Below, in pieces: positions 17,137-26,695 of a stretch of DNA of 64,000 nucleotides. A program made the translations under genes and the position numbers. The notes below the pieces were generated by a model, which saw only the letters and a program-made list of their open reading frames with translations, was not told the origin of the DNA and did not search any database. This stretch comes from a bacterium (GTDB lineage Bacteria; BMS3Abin14). Location of the stretch: positions 1,809,162 through 1,873,161 of the forward strand of contig CP070719.1 in assembly GCA_020350725.1 (NCBI GenBank), given 5' to 3'. Each line of letters starts with the position of its first letter. Within the stretch, counting starts at the first letter, position 1.

Positions 17137-18511
17137 GCTGCGGGAGACCAGGCATCTTCATTTTGTCGGGATCGGCGGCATCGGCATGTCGGGTATAGCG
17201 GAAGTCCTGCTCAACCTCGGCTACCGGATCTCCGGCTCCGACCTGGCCCAAAGCGATACGACCACACGGCTCGCGGACCTTGGAGGTGAGATCCGGATCG
17301 GTCACGACAGGAGACATGTAGAAGGTGCCGACGTTGTCGTCATCTCCTCGGCGGTCCGGCCTGACAACCCGGAAGTCGTGGCGGCCAGGGAGCTTGGCAT
17401 ACCCGTCATACGCCGGGCAGCCATGCTCAACGAGCTCATGCGGATGAAGTACGCTATTGCGGTTGCCGGATCCCACGGCAAGACCACGACGACCTCCATG
17501 ATCGCCATGGTCATGGCCCGGGCAGACCTCGATCCCACCGTCGTCATCGGTGGAAAGCTGGACATCCTCGGTACCAACGCCAGACTGGGTGAGGGCGATT
17601 ACCTGATAGCGGAGGCGGACGAAAGCGACGGATCGTTTCTCCACCTCACACCCACCATCGCGGTCGTCACCAACATCGATAACGAACACCTTGACCATTA
17701 CGGTACCTTCGAGGACCTCAGGGCGGCTTTCGCAGGCTTCCTGGAGAAGGTGCCCTTCTACGGCAGAGCGGTCCTCTGTCTGGACGACACGGAAGTCGCC
17801 GGCCTTCTCGCTGATCTGGACAGGCCTTACCTGACCTACGGGCTGACATCCCAGGCCCACGTCATGGCCTCCGCTATTACCCATTCCGGCTTCGGCTCGT
17901 CCTACACCGCTTCCATGAGAGGAGAGGAACTGGGAAGGGTGGACCTCAATGTTCCCGGTCTCTACAACGTTTACAACTCCCTTGCCGCCCTGGCCGTGGC
18001 CGTGGAGCTGGAAATTCCCATCGAGACAACCATCGGGGCGCTCAATGATTTCGCCGGGGCACAGCGCCGGTTCCAGTTCAAGGGGGAAGAGGCAGGGGTC
18101 ACCGTTTACGACGACTACGGACACCATCCGACGGAGATCAGGGTCACCCTGAAGGCGGCGAGACAGGGATGGGACGGGAGGATCGTCGTCATCTTCCAGC
18201 CCCACAGGTACAGCAGGACAAGGGATCTCCTCTCGGAATTCGGCACGGCCTTTCACAATGCCGACGAGGTCCTGGTCTGTGACATTTACGGGGCCGGTGA
18301 GGACAGGATCGAAAACCTCACCGGCGAGACCGTAGCCCGGACAGTGGCCGGATACGGGCACCGGGGAGTTTCCTACGTCGGTTCCCGTCAGGATGCGCTG
18401 GAAAAGGCCCTGGAGATCCTTATGCCGGGCGACCTGGTGCTCACCTTCGGCGCCGGGGACATCTGGAAGTCAGGTGAGGACCTCGTGGCCCGCCTTCGGG
18501 AGAGGGGATGA
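17129..18511 (+). CDS. murC: UDP-MurNAc:L-alanine ligase MurC
   Basis: 460-residue Mur ligase. N-terminal HFVGIGGIGMSGIAEVL and SGSDLAQSDTT, ATP loop VAGSHGKTTTTSMIA, EADESDGSFL, NIDNEHLDHY, and YDDYGHHPTEI in the C-terminal domain are all MurC signatures. It adds L-alanine to UDP-MurNAc. ATG 17129 lies inside the end of murG, after the ribosome site GAGGAG. Confidence 0.96.
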   Translation: MVKLRETRHLHFVGIGGIGMSGIAEVLLNLGYRISGSDLAQSDTTTRLADLGGEIRIGHDRRHVEGADVVVISSAVRPDNPEVVAARELGIPVIRRAAMLNELMRMKYAIAVAGSHGKTTTTSMIAMVMARADLDPTVVIGGKLDILGTNARLGEGDYLIAEADESDGSFLHLTPTIAVVTNIDNEHLDHYGTFEDLRAAFAGFLEKVPFYGRAVLCLDDTEVAGLLADLDRPYLTYGLTSQAHVMASAITHSGFGSSYTASMRGEELGRVDLNVPGLYNVYNSLAALAVAVELEIPIETTIGALNDFAGAQRRFQFKGEEAGVTVYDDYGHHPTEIRVTLKAARQGWDGRIVVIFQPHRYSRTRDLLSEFGTAFHNADEVLVCDIYGAGEDRIENLTGETVARTVAGYGHRGVSYVGSRQDALEKALEILMPGDLVLTFGAGDIWKSGEDLVARLRERG

Positions 18512-19410
18512 AGACGCTGAGCACCGCCCTGCGGGAGGCGGGGTTCTCGGGCCGCCTGAGCGAGGGAGAGCCCCTGTCGCAGCACTGTTCCCTGAGGGTG
18601 GGCGGTCCGGCGGCCCTCTATGCGGAGCCGGAGGAAATGAGGGATCTTGAGACCCTCCTGAGTGCCCTCGGGGAGAGAGACCTTCCCTGGATGATCCTTG
18701 GGGGAGGCACCAACGTCCTCTTTCCCGACGGGGGCTACCCGGGATGTGTCGTCAGGCTGCAGGGTTCCTTCCGGGAATTCGACGTCGACGAGGAGGGTGA
18801 AGTGGATGCCGGTGCCGGCGCCGCGACGCAGGTCCTCTTTGCGGCCGCGGCCCGGATCGGTCTAACCGGCATGGAATTCGCGGCCGGTATTCCCGGCACC
18901 CTCGGGGGGGCCGTGAGGATGAACGCCGGGACCGGGACAGGAAGCATCGCGGATGTGGTACAGCGGATCCAGATCCTGAAAGGGGGGATCCTCAGCTGGA
19001 AAGAACGGGAGGAGCTCGCTTTCGCCTATCGCAGGTTGACCCTTTCACCCGGATCGGTGATCACGCGGGTAAACCTGAAGCTCGCGAGGGACGATGCCAG
19101 GGCTGTCCTCGCCCGCGGAAACAGGATCATGGAGGGGCGAAGGTCATCCCAGCCCCTGGAGCTGCCGAGCGCCGGCTGCTGGTTCCTGAACCCGCGGGAT
19201 GACAGCGCAGGACGGCTTATCGAGAAGGCGGGATTGAAGGGCAGAAGGATCGGCGGGGCTGAGGTTTCCGCGGTCCACGCCAATTTTCTCGTCAACGTGG
19301 GCGGGGCGGCGTCGTCCGATTTTATAGAGCTCGCCGAGGAGATCCGGACTGCGGTCAGGAAAAAGTTCGGGATCCTTCTCGAGGAGGAGGTGCAGGTTGT
19401 CCAAGGGTAA
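18508..19410 (+). CDS. murB: UDP-N-acetylenolpyruvoylglucosamine reductase MurB
   Basis: 300-residue FAD enzyme reducing UDP-GlcNAc-enolpyruvate to UDP-MurNAc. It has HCSLRVGGPAALYAEP, the FAD-binding ILGGGTNVLF and GMEFAAGIPGTLGGAVRMNAG. The proton-donor motif reads PSAGCWFLNP, with Cys where E. coli MurB has Ser, a replacement seen in many type II MurB proteins. Overlaps murC by four bases and ddl by fourteen. Confidence 0.94.
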   Translation: MKTLSTALREAGFSGRLSEGEPLSQHCSLRVGGPAALYAEPEEMRDLETLLSALGERDLPWMILGGGTNVLFPDGGYPGCVVRLQGSFREFDVDEEGEVDAGAGAATQVLFAAAARIGLTGMEFAAGIPGTLGGAVRMNAGTGTGSIADVVQRIQILKGGILSWKEREELAFAYRRLTLSPGSVITRVNLKLARDDARAVLARGNRIMEGRRSSQPLELPSAGCWFLNPRDDSAGRLIEKAGLKGRRIGGAEVSAVHANFLVNVGGAASSDFIELAEEIRTAVRKKFGILLEEEVQVVQG

Positions 19411-20302
19411 AGTCGGTGTTCTGATGGGGGGAAACTCCGCCGAGAGGGAAGTCTCTCTCACCACGGGCGGTGCCATCCTGCAGGCACTTCTGGAGGAGGG
19501 TGTGAAGGCTGTCGGCGTGGATACGGCGGTGGACTGGCGCGAGGCCATTGACAGGGAGGGGATAGATGTCGCCTTCATCGCTCTTCACGGCAGGGGCGGT
19601 GAAGACGGCACGATACAGGGCGCCCTGGAGCTGATGGGGATCCCTTACACGGGGTCCGGTGTCATGGCGTCCGCCCTCGCCATGGACAAGGTCCAGACCA
19701 AGAGGATGCTTCAGGCATGCGGGATTCCCACTCCGGCCTTCACCGTACTGGGACCGGATCGGTACGGGGAGGATCCGTCACTTCCCCTGCCGGTCGTCGT
19801 CAAACCGAGCAGGGAAGGGTCCACCATCGGCGTGACAGTGGTGAAAAAGAGGGAGGAGATGGCGGGGGCCGTCCAGGCGGCGGCCTCTCACGATCACATC
19901 GTACTGGTGGAGGCTTTCGTCGAGGGCGACGATTACACCGTGGGGGTGTTGAACGATGAGCCGCTGGCCGTTGTCCAGATCGTCACGGAGACGGGATTTT
20001 ACGATTACACCACCAAATACGTCACGGGGGCCCAGGAATACAGGGTGCCGGCCCCCCTCGACCGGGAGGCGACGGAGGCCCTGCGCACAATGGCCCTTGA
20101 AGCCTCCCGGGCCCTCAGGTGCGCCGGCGCAGTCAGGGTGGATTTCCGGGGAGACGGCAGGGAGTTCTCCGTTCTCGAGATCAACACGATTCCGGGAATG
20201 ACCCCGACAAGCCTTCTGCCCAAATCCGCCTCAGGAATGGGCATCGGTTTCAATGAACTGGTCCTCCGGATGCTGCGGACGGCCGGAGAGGGCAGTCGAT
20301 GA
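19397..20302 (+). CDS. ddl: D-alanine--D-alanine ligase
   Basis: 301-residue ATP-grasp enzyme supplying the D-Ala-D-Ala dipeptide used by MurF. VGVLMGGNSAEREVSL, IALHGRGGEDGTIQGALE, PYTGSGVMASALAMDK, VVKPSREGSTIGV and FSVLEINTIPGMTPTSLLPKS are diagnostic. The start is TTG 19397 within the end of murB, preceded by GAGGAGGAGG. Overlaps ftsQ by four bases. Confidence 0.95.
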   Translation: MSKGKVGVLMGGNSAEREVSLTTGGAILQALLEEGVKAVGVDTAVDWREAIDREGIDVAFIALHGRGGEDGTIQGALELMGIPYTGSGVMASALAMDKVQTKRMLQACGIPTPAFTVLGPDRYGEDPSLPLPVVVKPSREGSTIGVTVVKKREEMAGAVQAAASHDHIVLVEAFVEGDDYTVGVLNDEPLAVVQIVTETGFYDYTTKYVTGAQEYRVPAPLDREATEALRTMALEASRALRCAGAVRVDFRGDGREFSVLEINTIPGMTPTSLLPKSASGMGIGFNELVLRMLRTAGEGSR

Positions 20303-21183
20303 GAAAGGGTCGCAAGGCTAGACCGCTTTCGAAGAGGACGGCCAGGCGTAAAAGCTCCGTGAGGAGAAAGGTCACCGGGCAGTCCCTCAGAACGGCAGCC
20401 GTCAAGGGCTGGTGGGTTCTCCGGGGAATGCTGGCGGGACTGATCGCGGCGGCGGTGATCTACGGAGGATGGCTCGGCGGAAAAGCTGTGGTCGTCCATC
20501 CCTACCTCTCGGTCAAACAGATTATCGTAGAGGGCGGCGATCGACGGCACGATGGCGGCGTGAGAGCCCTGTCAGGTGTTACCATCGGGCAGCCTCTCCT
20601 GACCCTTGACCTGGAGGAGGCTCGCAAGCGCATTCTCAAGGACCCCCGGATCAGGGATGCCGTGGTGGTTCGAAAACTTCCTGACACCCTTCAGATAAGG
20701 GTGGAGTATCGGAGCCCGGCGGCGGTCGTGTTCGATAAGGTCTTTTACCTGGTGGACACGGAAGGAGTGGTGCTTGCCGAAGGCGTCAGACAGACCGGGG
20801 ACTACCCCCTGATCACCGGGGCCGGCGGCCCATGGAAGCAGGGGGATATAGCCTCCGAAGTCCTGCCCGGTCTCGGGGTCCTGGCTGCCTTTTCTGCCTA
20901 CGGCCTGATCGGATATGACCGGATCTCCGAAGTCAGGCTGTCGGATGACCGCACGGCCCTGGTCTCCCTGACGGACACGGGGATCGTCCTTGTGATGGCC
21001 ACCGACACCCCGGTGGATCAACTGGACCGACTGGCACGGCTCATGGAGACGAACCATTATGACGTCAACGCCGCCGGATACGACCTCCGTTTTCAAGGCA
21101 GAGTGGTAAGACTGCCCGAGAGATCAGGAGAGAAGGAGACAAACCTTTACCGCAGGGGAGGTTCTGAACATGGCCAAGGGTAA
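20299..21183 (+). CDS. ftsQ: Cell division protein FtsQ/DivIB
   Basis: 294-residue bitopic protein: a basic cytoplasmic N-terminus (about 38 residues, many Arg/Lys), one membrane helix (about 40-62), then a POTRA-type domain (HPYLSVKQIIVEGG, LEEARKRILKDPRIRDAVVVRKLPDTLQIRVEYRSPAAVV) and the FtsQ domain. It bridges early and late divisome proteins. Its last 14 bases overlap ftsA. Confidence 0.9.
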   Translation: MRKGRKARPLSKRTARRKSSVRRKVTGQSLRTAAVKGWWVLRGMLAGLIAAAVIYGGWLGGKAVVVHPYLSVKQIIVEGGDRRHDGGVRALSGVTIGQPLLTLDLEEARKRILKDPRIRDAVVVRKLPDTLQIRVEYRSPAAVVFDKVFYLVDTEGVVLAEGVRQTGDYPLITGAGGPWKQGDIASEVLPGLGVLAAFSAYGLIGYDRISEVRLSDDRTALVSLTDTGIVLVMATDTPVDQLDRLARLMETNHYDVNAAGYDLRFQGRVVRLPERSGEKETNLYRRGGSEHGQG

Positions 21184-22402
21184 AGAGCGCATCGTTGTCG
21201 GGTTGGATATCGGAACGACCAAGATCTGCGCCGTTGTCGCCGCTGTGGACGGTCTGGGGAAGTGCGAGATCATCGGCATCGGGACCACTCCCTCGAAGGG
21301 ACTGCGGAAAGGGGTTGTCATCAACATCGACTCCACGGTGGATTCCATCAAGAAAGCCGTGGAGGAGGCCGAACTCATGGCCGGCGTGCCGATCCAGGGT
21401 GTCTATGCCGGCATAGCTGGAGGACACATCAAGGGTTTCAACAGCCACGGGGTCGTGGCCGTCAAGACCAGAGAGGTGACACGCAAGGACGTCGAAAGGG
21501 TTATCGACGCGGCGCAGGCTGTAGCCATGCCGTTGGACAGGGAGATGATCCACACCCTGACCCAGGAATTCATCGTGGATGACCAGGACGGCATCCGGGA
21601 TCCCCTCGGCATGTCGGGTGTGCGCCTGGAGGCAAAAGTCCACATCGTGACCGGGGCGGTGACCTCCGCTCAGAACATCGTCAAAAGCTGCAACCGGGCG
21701 GGGCTGGATGTTCTGGATATTGTTCTGGAGCCCCTTGCCGCGGCCACGGGGGTCCTGTCGGAGGAGGAGAAGGATCTGGGGGTGTCGCTGGTCGATATCG
21801 GCGGCGGGACCACAGACGTCGTCATCTTCGGGGACGGCAGCATCAAGCACACAGCGGTCCTCGCCCTGGGCGGCATCAACCTCACCAACGACATCGCCTA
21901 CGGTCTTCGCACTCCCGCCACCGAGGCCGATAACATCAAGAAGCAGTATGGATGCGCTGTCATCGAAATGGTGGAAGAGGGGGAGGAGTTCACCGTCCAC
22001 GGCGTCGGTGACCGCAAGTCGAGAACCGTGTCCAGAAGAGCCCTGTCGGAGATCATCGAACCGAGGGCCGAGGAATTCTTCGATCTCATCAACAGGGAGA
22101 TCCTCAAGTCCGGTTTCGAGGAGAAGATCGCCTCTGGAGTTGTCATCACCGGCGGAACCGTGGTCATGGAGGGAATGGTGGAGCTCGCGGAGCAGATCTT
22201 CAACCTTCCGGTCAGGAGAGGGTATCCCCAGGACATCGGGGGACTGGTGGACGTGGTCAACAGCCCCCTTTACGCCACTGCGGTGGGCCTTGTGAAATAC
22301 GCGTCCACCCATGCCGGGGAGGGGGGCTTCGGCACCAACGAATCGAGGATCTTCGAGAAGATCCTGTCAAAGATGAAAGGGTGGCTGAAGGAATTTTTCT
22401 AG
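21170..22402 (+). CDS. ftsA: Cell division protein FtsA
   Basis: 410-residue actin-like ATPase that tethers FtsZ to the membrane. Phosphate 1 loop VGLDIGTTKICAVV, the 1C subdomain (VYAGIAGGHIKGFN), VSLVDIGGGTTDVVIF and GVVITGGTVVMEGM are all present. The C-terminus KMKGWLKEFF is the amphipathic membrane-targeting helix. ATG 21170 overlaps ftsQ; ftsZ follows 74 bp downstream. Confidence 0.96.
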   Translation: MAKGKERIVVGLDIGTTKICAVVAAVDGLGKCEIIGIGTTPSKGLRKGVVINIDSTVDSIKKAVEEAELMAGVPIQGVYAGIAGGHIKGFNSHGVVAVKTREVTRKDVERVIDAAQAVAMPLDREMIHTLTQEFIVDDQDGIRDPLGMSGVRLEAKVHIVTGAVTSAQNIVKSCNRAGLDVLDIVLEPLAAATGVLSEEEKDLGVSLVDIGGGTTDVVIFGDGSIKHTAVLALGGINLTNDIAYGLRTPATEADNIKKQYGCAVIEMVEEGEEFTVHGVGDRKSRTVSRRALSEIIEPRAEEFFDLINREILKSGFEEKIASGVVITGGTVVMEGMVELAEQIFNLPVRRGYPQDIGGLVDVVNSPLYATAVGLVKYASTHAGEGGFGTNESRIFEKILSKMKGWLKEFF

Positions 22403-22476
22403 AGGCGAAACAGGAGAACATCCCATTGGCGAGGCTTTGAGTGGACGGGCACCGCTCATAGACCAGGAGGTGGAAA

Positions 22477-23628
22477 ATGCTGCAGTTCGTTGACGAGAAC
22501 AAGGACCTGAGGGCCAGTATCAAGGTCATTGGTGTCGGCGGCGGAGGAGGAAATGCGATCAACAACATGATCCAATCCCGCCTGAGGAATGTGGAATTCG
22601 TCGCCGCCAACACCGATGCCCAGGCCCTCAAAATCTCCATGGCGCCCAACAAGATCCAGATGGGCGTGGATGTGACGCACGGCCTGGGTGCGGGCGCCGA
22701 TCCTGAAGTGGGGAAAAAGGCCGCCGAGGAGAGCGAGCAGCAGATCAGGGAGACCCTGGCGGGGGCCGACATGATCTTTGTCACCGCCGGCATGGGGGGC
22801 GGGACAGGTACGGGAGGGGCACCCGTCGTGGCTCGGATCGCCAAGGAGTCGGGTATCCTGACCGTGGGTGTGGTGACCAAGCCTTTCGGCTTCGAGGGAA
22901 AGGTCCGGTTGAGGAACGCCGAATCCGGCCTCGAGGAATTCAGGAGGTGTGTTGACACCCTCATCGTCATCCCCAACGACAGGATCTTCTCCGTTATCAG
23001 GCACGGAGCCCTGGCGGCCGACGCCTTCCAGATCGTCGACGACGTCCTTCACTGCGCCGTCAAGGGGATATCCGACCTGATAACAAAACCGGGACGGATC
23101 AATCTGGATTTCGCCGACGTCAAGAGGGTCATGGAGGGTAAGGGCCGCGCCCTCATGGGAACGGGCCTCGCCCAGGGCGAGGAGAGGGCCGCCGAGGCGG
23201 CTCAGACGGCCATCTCAAGTCCCCTCCTCGAGGACAACAGCATCGACGGGGCCACCGGTGTTCTCATCAACATCACCGCCGGGACGGGCATCGGAATGCA
23301 GGAGATACAGAGTGCGTCCAGCATTGTTCAGGAGGCTGTCCACGACGAGGCGGAGATCATCTTCGGTTGGGTCGAGGATGACACCATGGTCGACGATCTC
23401 ATGGTGACGGTCATCGCCACCGGATTCGGCCGGGAGGACAAGGTCAGGGGCCTCGATGCCGGCGTCGCCATCCGGACCGGTGACAGGGTCCAGGATCGAG
23501 AGGTGCCCACTTTCATCAGGAAGAAGGGTCCCGACCATGAACCCGAGAAGACGCGGAGGCCGTCGATAACGATCATAGACGAAGAGGAATTTGAGGTTCC
23601 GGCGTTCCTGAGACGCTCGGCGGATTAG
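22477..23628 (+). CDS. ftsZ: Tubulin-like division GTPase FtsZ
   Basis: 383 residues. The N-terminal IKVIGVGGGGGNAINNMI, tubulin signature AGMGGGTGTGGAPV and T7 loop NLDFADVKRVM are intact. After a variable linker the C-terminal peptide reads FEVPAFLRR, which docks on FtsA. ATG 22477 has AGGAGG nine bases upstream. The 74-bp gap after ftsA could hold an extra promoter, though none is clear. Confidence 0.97.
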   Translation: MLQFVDENKDLRASIKVIGVGGGGGNAINNMIQSRLRNVEFVAANTDAQALKISMAPNKIQMGVDVTHGLGAGADPEVGKKAAEESEQQIRETLAGADMIFVTAGMGGGTGTGGAPVVARIAKESGILTVGVVTKPFGFEGKVRLRNAESGLEEFRRCVDTLIVIPNDRIFSVIRHGALAADAFQIVDDVLHCAVKGISDLITKPGRINLDFADVKRVMEGKGRALMGTGLAQGEERAAEAAQTAISSPLLEDNSIDGATGVLINITAGTGIGMQEIQSASSIVQEAVHDEAEIIFGWVEDDTMVDDLMVTVIATGFGREDKVRGLDAGVAIRTGDRVQDREVPTFIRKKGPDHEPEKTRRPSITIIDEEEFEVPAFLRRSAD

Positions 23629-23634
23629 AGGACC

Positions 23635-25197
23635 GTGTCCGCAAGGGCCCTGGACGAGGCCTGGGTCTCTCCCCCTCCCGGCCGCGGGGGCACACTCAGG
23701 GTGGCTGTAGCCTATCCCAATTCCTACTGGGTCGGCATGTCCAACCTGGGTTACCAGGCGGTGCTCAGGGCCTTCCTGGAAAGACCCGGATTCGATGTCC
23801 GGCGGGTCTTCTGGGAGAAGCAGGGCCTCTGGTTCCCCGACGGAGGCCGATCCCTTTCAGAGTTCCACGTCGTCGTCTTCTCCGTTTCCTACCAGCCGGA
23901 TCTTGTCCACCTCCACCGGATGCTGGAAGCGGGGAGGACGGCGGAAGGCAGGGCCGCTTCCGGGATGCCCGTCATCGCAGGGGGAGGAGTGGCTCTCACC
24001 CTGAATCCGGAAGTGGTGTCCCCCCTGCTTGATCTGATCGTCATCGGTGATTCCGAACCGTGCCTGCCGGGGATCATGGACGCTCTCCTGTCCTGGGGGG
24101 GCAGCGATGCCGTCGAGGGTCTCCTGGACCATCTCGGCACTCTGCCGTCATGTTACCTTCCCGCGAGGTACGGGGTCGAAGCTGATCCCGCGGGGATCTA
24201 CCAGATCCCCTTCCCGAAGGGGGGCGCTCCCGGTGCGATCCGGAGAGCGGTCCTGTCACAACTGGATGATAATCCGGCCAGACCCGCTGCCGTTTCCAGG
24301 AGAACGGAGTTCGCGTCCCTTTACCTCCTGGAGGTATCCCGCGGCTGCGGAGAGGGATGCGCCTTCTGCGCCGCTTCGGCCGTCTGCGGACCGGTGCGGT
24401 TTCTGGGCTACAGAAAATTCGAAGAGGAGATGGAGAGAGGGCTGCGATACAGAAAACGGATCGGCTTTGTCGGGACGGCCGTATCGTACCACCCAAAACT
24501 CCTTGAGATGGCGGGAAGGGTCGTCGGAGAGGGGGGAGGATTTTCGCCGTCCTCCATACGCCTGGAGCGCCTGGGAGAGCCCCTCGCGGAGCTCCTCGCG
24601 GCCAGCGGGCACAGGACCGTCTCCGTGGCGCCGGAGGCCGGCCGGGAAGAGTTAAGAGCCTCGGTGGGAAAACCTTTTTCCGACGGCGAGGTGCTCAGGG
24701 CTATTGAGGTCCTGCAGGGTGCCGGCATCCCCAACATCAAACTCTACTTCATGGTGGGGCTGCCCCGGGAGACGGACGCGGACGCCGCAGCCATCGTTCA
24801 CATGGTCAGGGAGATCAGGGAGAGGGTGATAGGTGCCGGCCGGGTAAAGGGGAAGGTGGGGACAGTGACTGTGAGTGTCAATCCTCTGGTCCCAAAACCC
24901 CAGACGCCCCTGGAGCGGATGCCCATGGCAGGCGAGGACGTGCTGAACAGAAGGTTGGCGATCGTCCGCGAGGGGCTGGGTCCCATCGGGGGAGTCTCGG
25001 TTCAGACCGGTTCGATCCGGGCGGCCTACCTGGATGCTCTTCTTTCCCTGGGAGACCGAGGGACGGGAAGCTCCCTGGAGAGGCTTCCGGCGAAGGGTCT
25101 TTCCCTGAAGCGGCTTGTCAAGACGATCCCCGCGGCGGAGGGCGTCCTCTTCGGCAGAGAGAAATCGGAACTTCCCTGGAAGATGTTCTCCCGATAG
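23635..25197 (+). CDS. B12-binding-like radical SAM protein next to ftsZ
   Basis: 520 residues. The N-terminal half (VAVAYPNSYWVGMSNLGYQAVL... VVFSVSYQPDLVHLHRMLEAG... GMPVIAGGGVALTLNPE) resembles the cobalamin-binding fold of class B-like radical SAM proteins. The SAM/[4Fe-4S] motif is C238-GEG-C242-AF-C245, with extra Cys nearby. GTG 23635 lies 7 bp after ftsZ, so it is probably in the same operon. The reaction is unknown. The family belongs to the Fe-S oxidoreductases (COG1032-like); a role in envelope or rRNA/tRNA modification would be a guess. Confidence 0.75.
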   Translation: MSARALDEAWVSPPPGRGGTLRVAVAYPNSYWVGMSNLGYQAVLRAFLERPGFDVRRVFWEKQGLWFPDGGRSLSEFHVVVFSVSYQPDLVHLHRMLEAGRTAEGRAASGMPVIAGGGVALTLNPEVVSPLLDLIVIGDSEPCLPGIMDALLSWGGSDAVEGLLDHLGTLPSCYLPARYGVEADPAGIYQIPFPKGGAPGAIRRAVLSQLDDNPARPAAVSRRTEFASLYLLEVSRGCGEGCAFCAASAVCGPVRFLGYRKFEEEMERGLRYRKRIGFVGTAVSYHPKLLEMAGRVVGEGGGFSPSSIRLERLGEPLAELLAASGHRTVSVAPEAGREELRASVGKPFSDGEVLRAIEVLQGAGIPNIKLYFMVGLPRETDADAAAIVHMVREIRERVIGAGRVKGKVGTVTVSVNPLVPKPQTPLERMPMAGEDVLNRRLAIVREGLGPIGGVSVQTGSIRAAYLDALLSLGDRGTGSSLERLPAKGLSLKRLVKTIPAAEGVLFGREKSELPWKMFSR

Positions 25198-25346
25198 GTG
25201 CTTCGGGTACGGGTCATCCCCCGGCTCCGTCCCGGAGTCAAACCGCCCCTCTCCTTTCCCCATGGTCCGCGAACCAGGATTTGAAATTTGCCATCACTGG
25301 TGTTACATGTTGCACTTTGCCTTAAAATAAACGAGATTGGGAGGCC

Positions 25347-25961
25347 ATGGTACCCGTACGGATAGTGCAGAGATGGTGGTCCCGCCGGAAGAAGGTCATC
25401 CTGGCATCCACCTCCCCGCGGAGAAAGGAACTTCTGGAGATGACAGGCCTGAGGTTCCAGGTGGAGGCACCGCAGACCGATGAGAAGATCATTCCGGAGG
25501 AGACCCCCAAGGAGCACGTTGAGAGGCTGGCCCTGGAAAAGGCCCTCAGCGTGGCGAAAAATCACCCGGAGGACATCGTTATCGGATGCGATACGGCGGT
25601 GGTCCTCAACGGGAGGACTATCCTGGGCAAACCCAGGGACAAGAAGGATGCCCGGGCCATTCTGACGAAACTCGGCGGCAGGGAACATACGGTCCTGTCG
25701 GCGGTGGCCGCGGTCTGGCACAGCAAGAACAAGAAGCGTGTCGTCACAGTGGAGACGCGGGTGAGGATGAAGCAGTTCGAGGATTGGGAGATCGCCTGGT
25801 ACCTGGATTCCGGGGAGCCCATGGACAAGGCCGGCGCCTACGCGGTCCAGGGCCGGGGCGCGATCTTCGTGGAGGGGATCGTCGGTTCCTATACCAATGT
25901 CATCGGCCTGCCGCTGATGGAGAGCGTCCTGCTCCTCCGATCCTTCGGCCTTCGACTTTAG
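25347..25961 (+). CDS. Maf-like nucleoside-triphosphate pyrophosphatase
   Basis: 204 residues with the Maf/YhdE/YceF signature: ILASTSPRRKELLEMTGL, DEKIIPEETPKEHVERLALEKA, VIGCDTAVVLNGRTILGKP and GAYAVQGRGAIFVEGIVGSYTNVIGLPL. Maf proteins hydrolyse non-canonical or specific NTPs (dTTP/UTP or m7GTP) and were first linked to septum formation. The basic stretch RIVQRWWSRRKK before the core may mean the true start is slightly later, but ATG 25347 has GGGAGG upstream. Confidence 0.92.
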   Translation: MVPVRIVQRWWSRRKKVILASTSPRRKELLEMTGLRFQVEAPQTDEKIIPEETPKEHVERLALEKALSVAKNHPEDIVIGCDTAVVLNGRTILGKPRDKKDARAILTKLGGREHTVLSAVAAVWHSKNKKRVVTVETRVRMKQFEDWEIAWYLDSGEPMDKAGAYAVQGRGAIFVEGIVGSYTNVIGLPLMESVLLLRSFGLRL

Positions 25962-26026
25962 TTCATATCAGGTTCCGGTATTCATGGCATCAGAGGCCAG
26001 GCGCGGATCGCCGCCCTCCCTTCTCC

Positions 26027-26054
26027 TTGCATTCGCGACTTCCCGCGGTAAAAT
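26027..26054 (+). promoter_or_regulatory. Candidate promoter of the ferritin-like gene
   Basis: TTGCAT (26027-26032), a 16-bp spacer and TAAAAT (26049-26054) lie 66 bp before the bacterioferritin-like start. No Fur-like palindrome is obvious around it. Confidence 0.5.
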
Positions 26055-26119
26055 ATTATTCATTCGCAGCTCCAATAACCCTCAATATGGTGGAGTCGAT
26101 TTTGGGAGGAGGTTGACAG

Positions 26120-26560
26120 ATGTCCCAGACGCACAAGGTAAAGGTTTCCCGGGAGCTCCTGGATATGATGAACGCGGCCATAGCCAGGGAGATGCAGGTC
26201 TCTATCCAGTACATGTGGCAGCACGTGCAGTGGGTGGGTGTCAAGGGATTCACTGTGAGGGATCAGCTCAAGTTGGTCGCGATCAATGAGATGACCCATG
26301 CCGAACTGATCGCCGACCGGCTCAACTTCCTGGGCGGCACACCCACCACCAAACCCAGCCCCATCAATGTCGGTGAGAACCTCAAGGAGATGATCACCAA
26401 CGATGTCAAAGCCGAGGAGGAGGCCATCGACCTCTACAGGAAGATCATCCTCAAGGCCACCGAGGAAGGGGACGTGGTGACCAAGAAGCTGTTCGAGCAG
26501 ATCCTCGAGGACGAGGAGGGACATCTGGACACCTTCGAGGGCTGGCTGGGTGACCTGTAA
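26120..26560 (+). CDS. Bacterioferritin-like di-iron protein
   Basis: 146-residue four-helix ferritin-like protein. Ferroxidase ligands are visible: E24 (AREMQ), E57-M-T-H60 (NEMTHAE), an Asp/Glu cluster at 99-101 (AEEE) and an E-x-x-H pair near 132-135 (DEEGHLDTFE). Met58 matches the haem-ligand methionine of bacterioferritin (E-M-x-H), so haem may bind between subunits. Likely role: iron storage or peroxide detoxification in the cytoplasm. Strong ribosome site (GGGAGGAGG). Followed by a heptad repeat and a strong terminator, so monocistronic. Confidence 0.85.
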   Translation: MSQTHKVKVSRELLDMMNAAIAREMQVSIQYMWQHVQWVGVKGFTVRDQLKLVAINEMTHAELIADRLNFLGGTPTTKPSPINVGENLKEMITNDVKAEEEAIDLYRKIILKATEEGDVVTKKLFEQILEDEEGHLDTFEGWLGDL

Positions 26561-26566
26561 AGACAG

Positions 26567-26595
26567 GTCCAAAGTCCAAAATCTCAAGTCCAAGG
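26567..26595. repeat. Heptad repeat tract
   Basis: Four consecutive 7-mers: GTCCAAA, GTCCAAA, ATCTCAA, GTCCAAG, beginning 7 bp after the ferritin-like stop. Confidence 0.7.
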
Positions 26596-26661
26596 GAAGA
26601 AGCCTGACAAGGGGACATGGAGAATAAACCCATCACCGATCACGGAAATTCCATCCCCGTC

Positions 26662-26695
26662 GCCGCCCCCCGCAGATCAGAGGGGCGGCTTTTTT
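26662..26695 (+). terminator. Rho-independent terminator after ferritin-like gene
   Basis: GCCGCCCC / GGGGCGGC arms (26662-26669, 26682-26689) with a 12-nt loop, followed by six T. It falls inside an upstream extension of the metallophosphoesterase frame, which supports the later start chosen for that gene. Confidence 0.85.

Noticed and set aside
17027-18361. 444-codon minus-strand frame opposite murC
   Set aside because: Antisense shadow of a complete MurC. Similar shadows oppose murF, ftsA and others.
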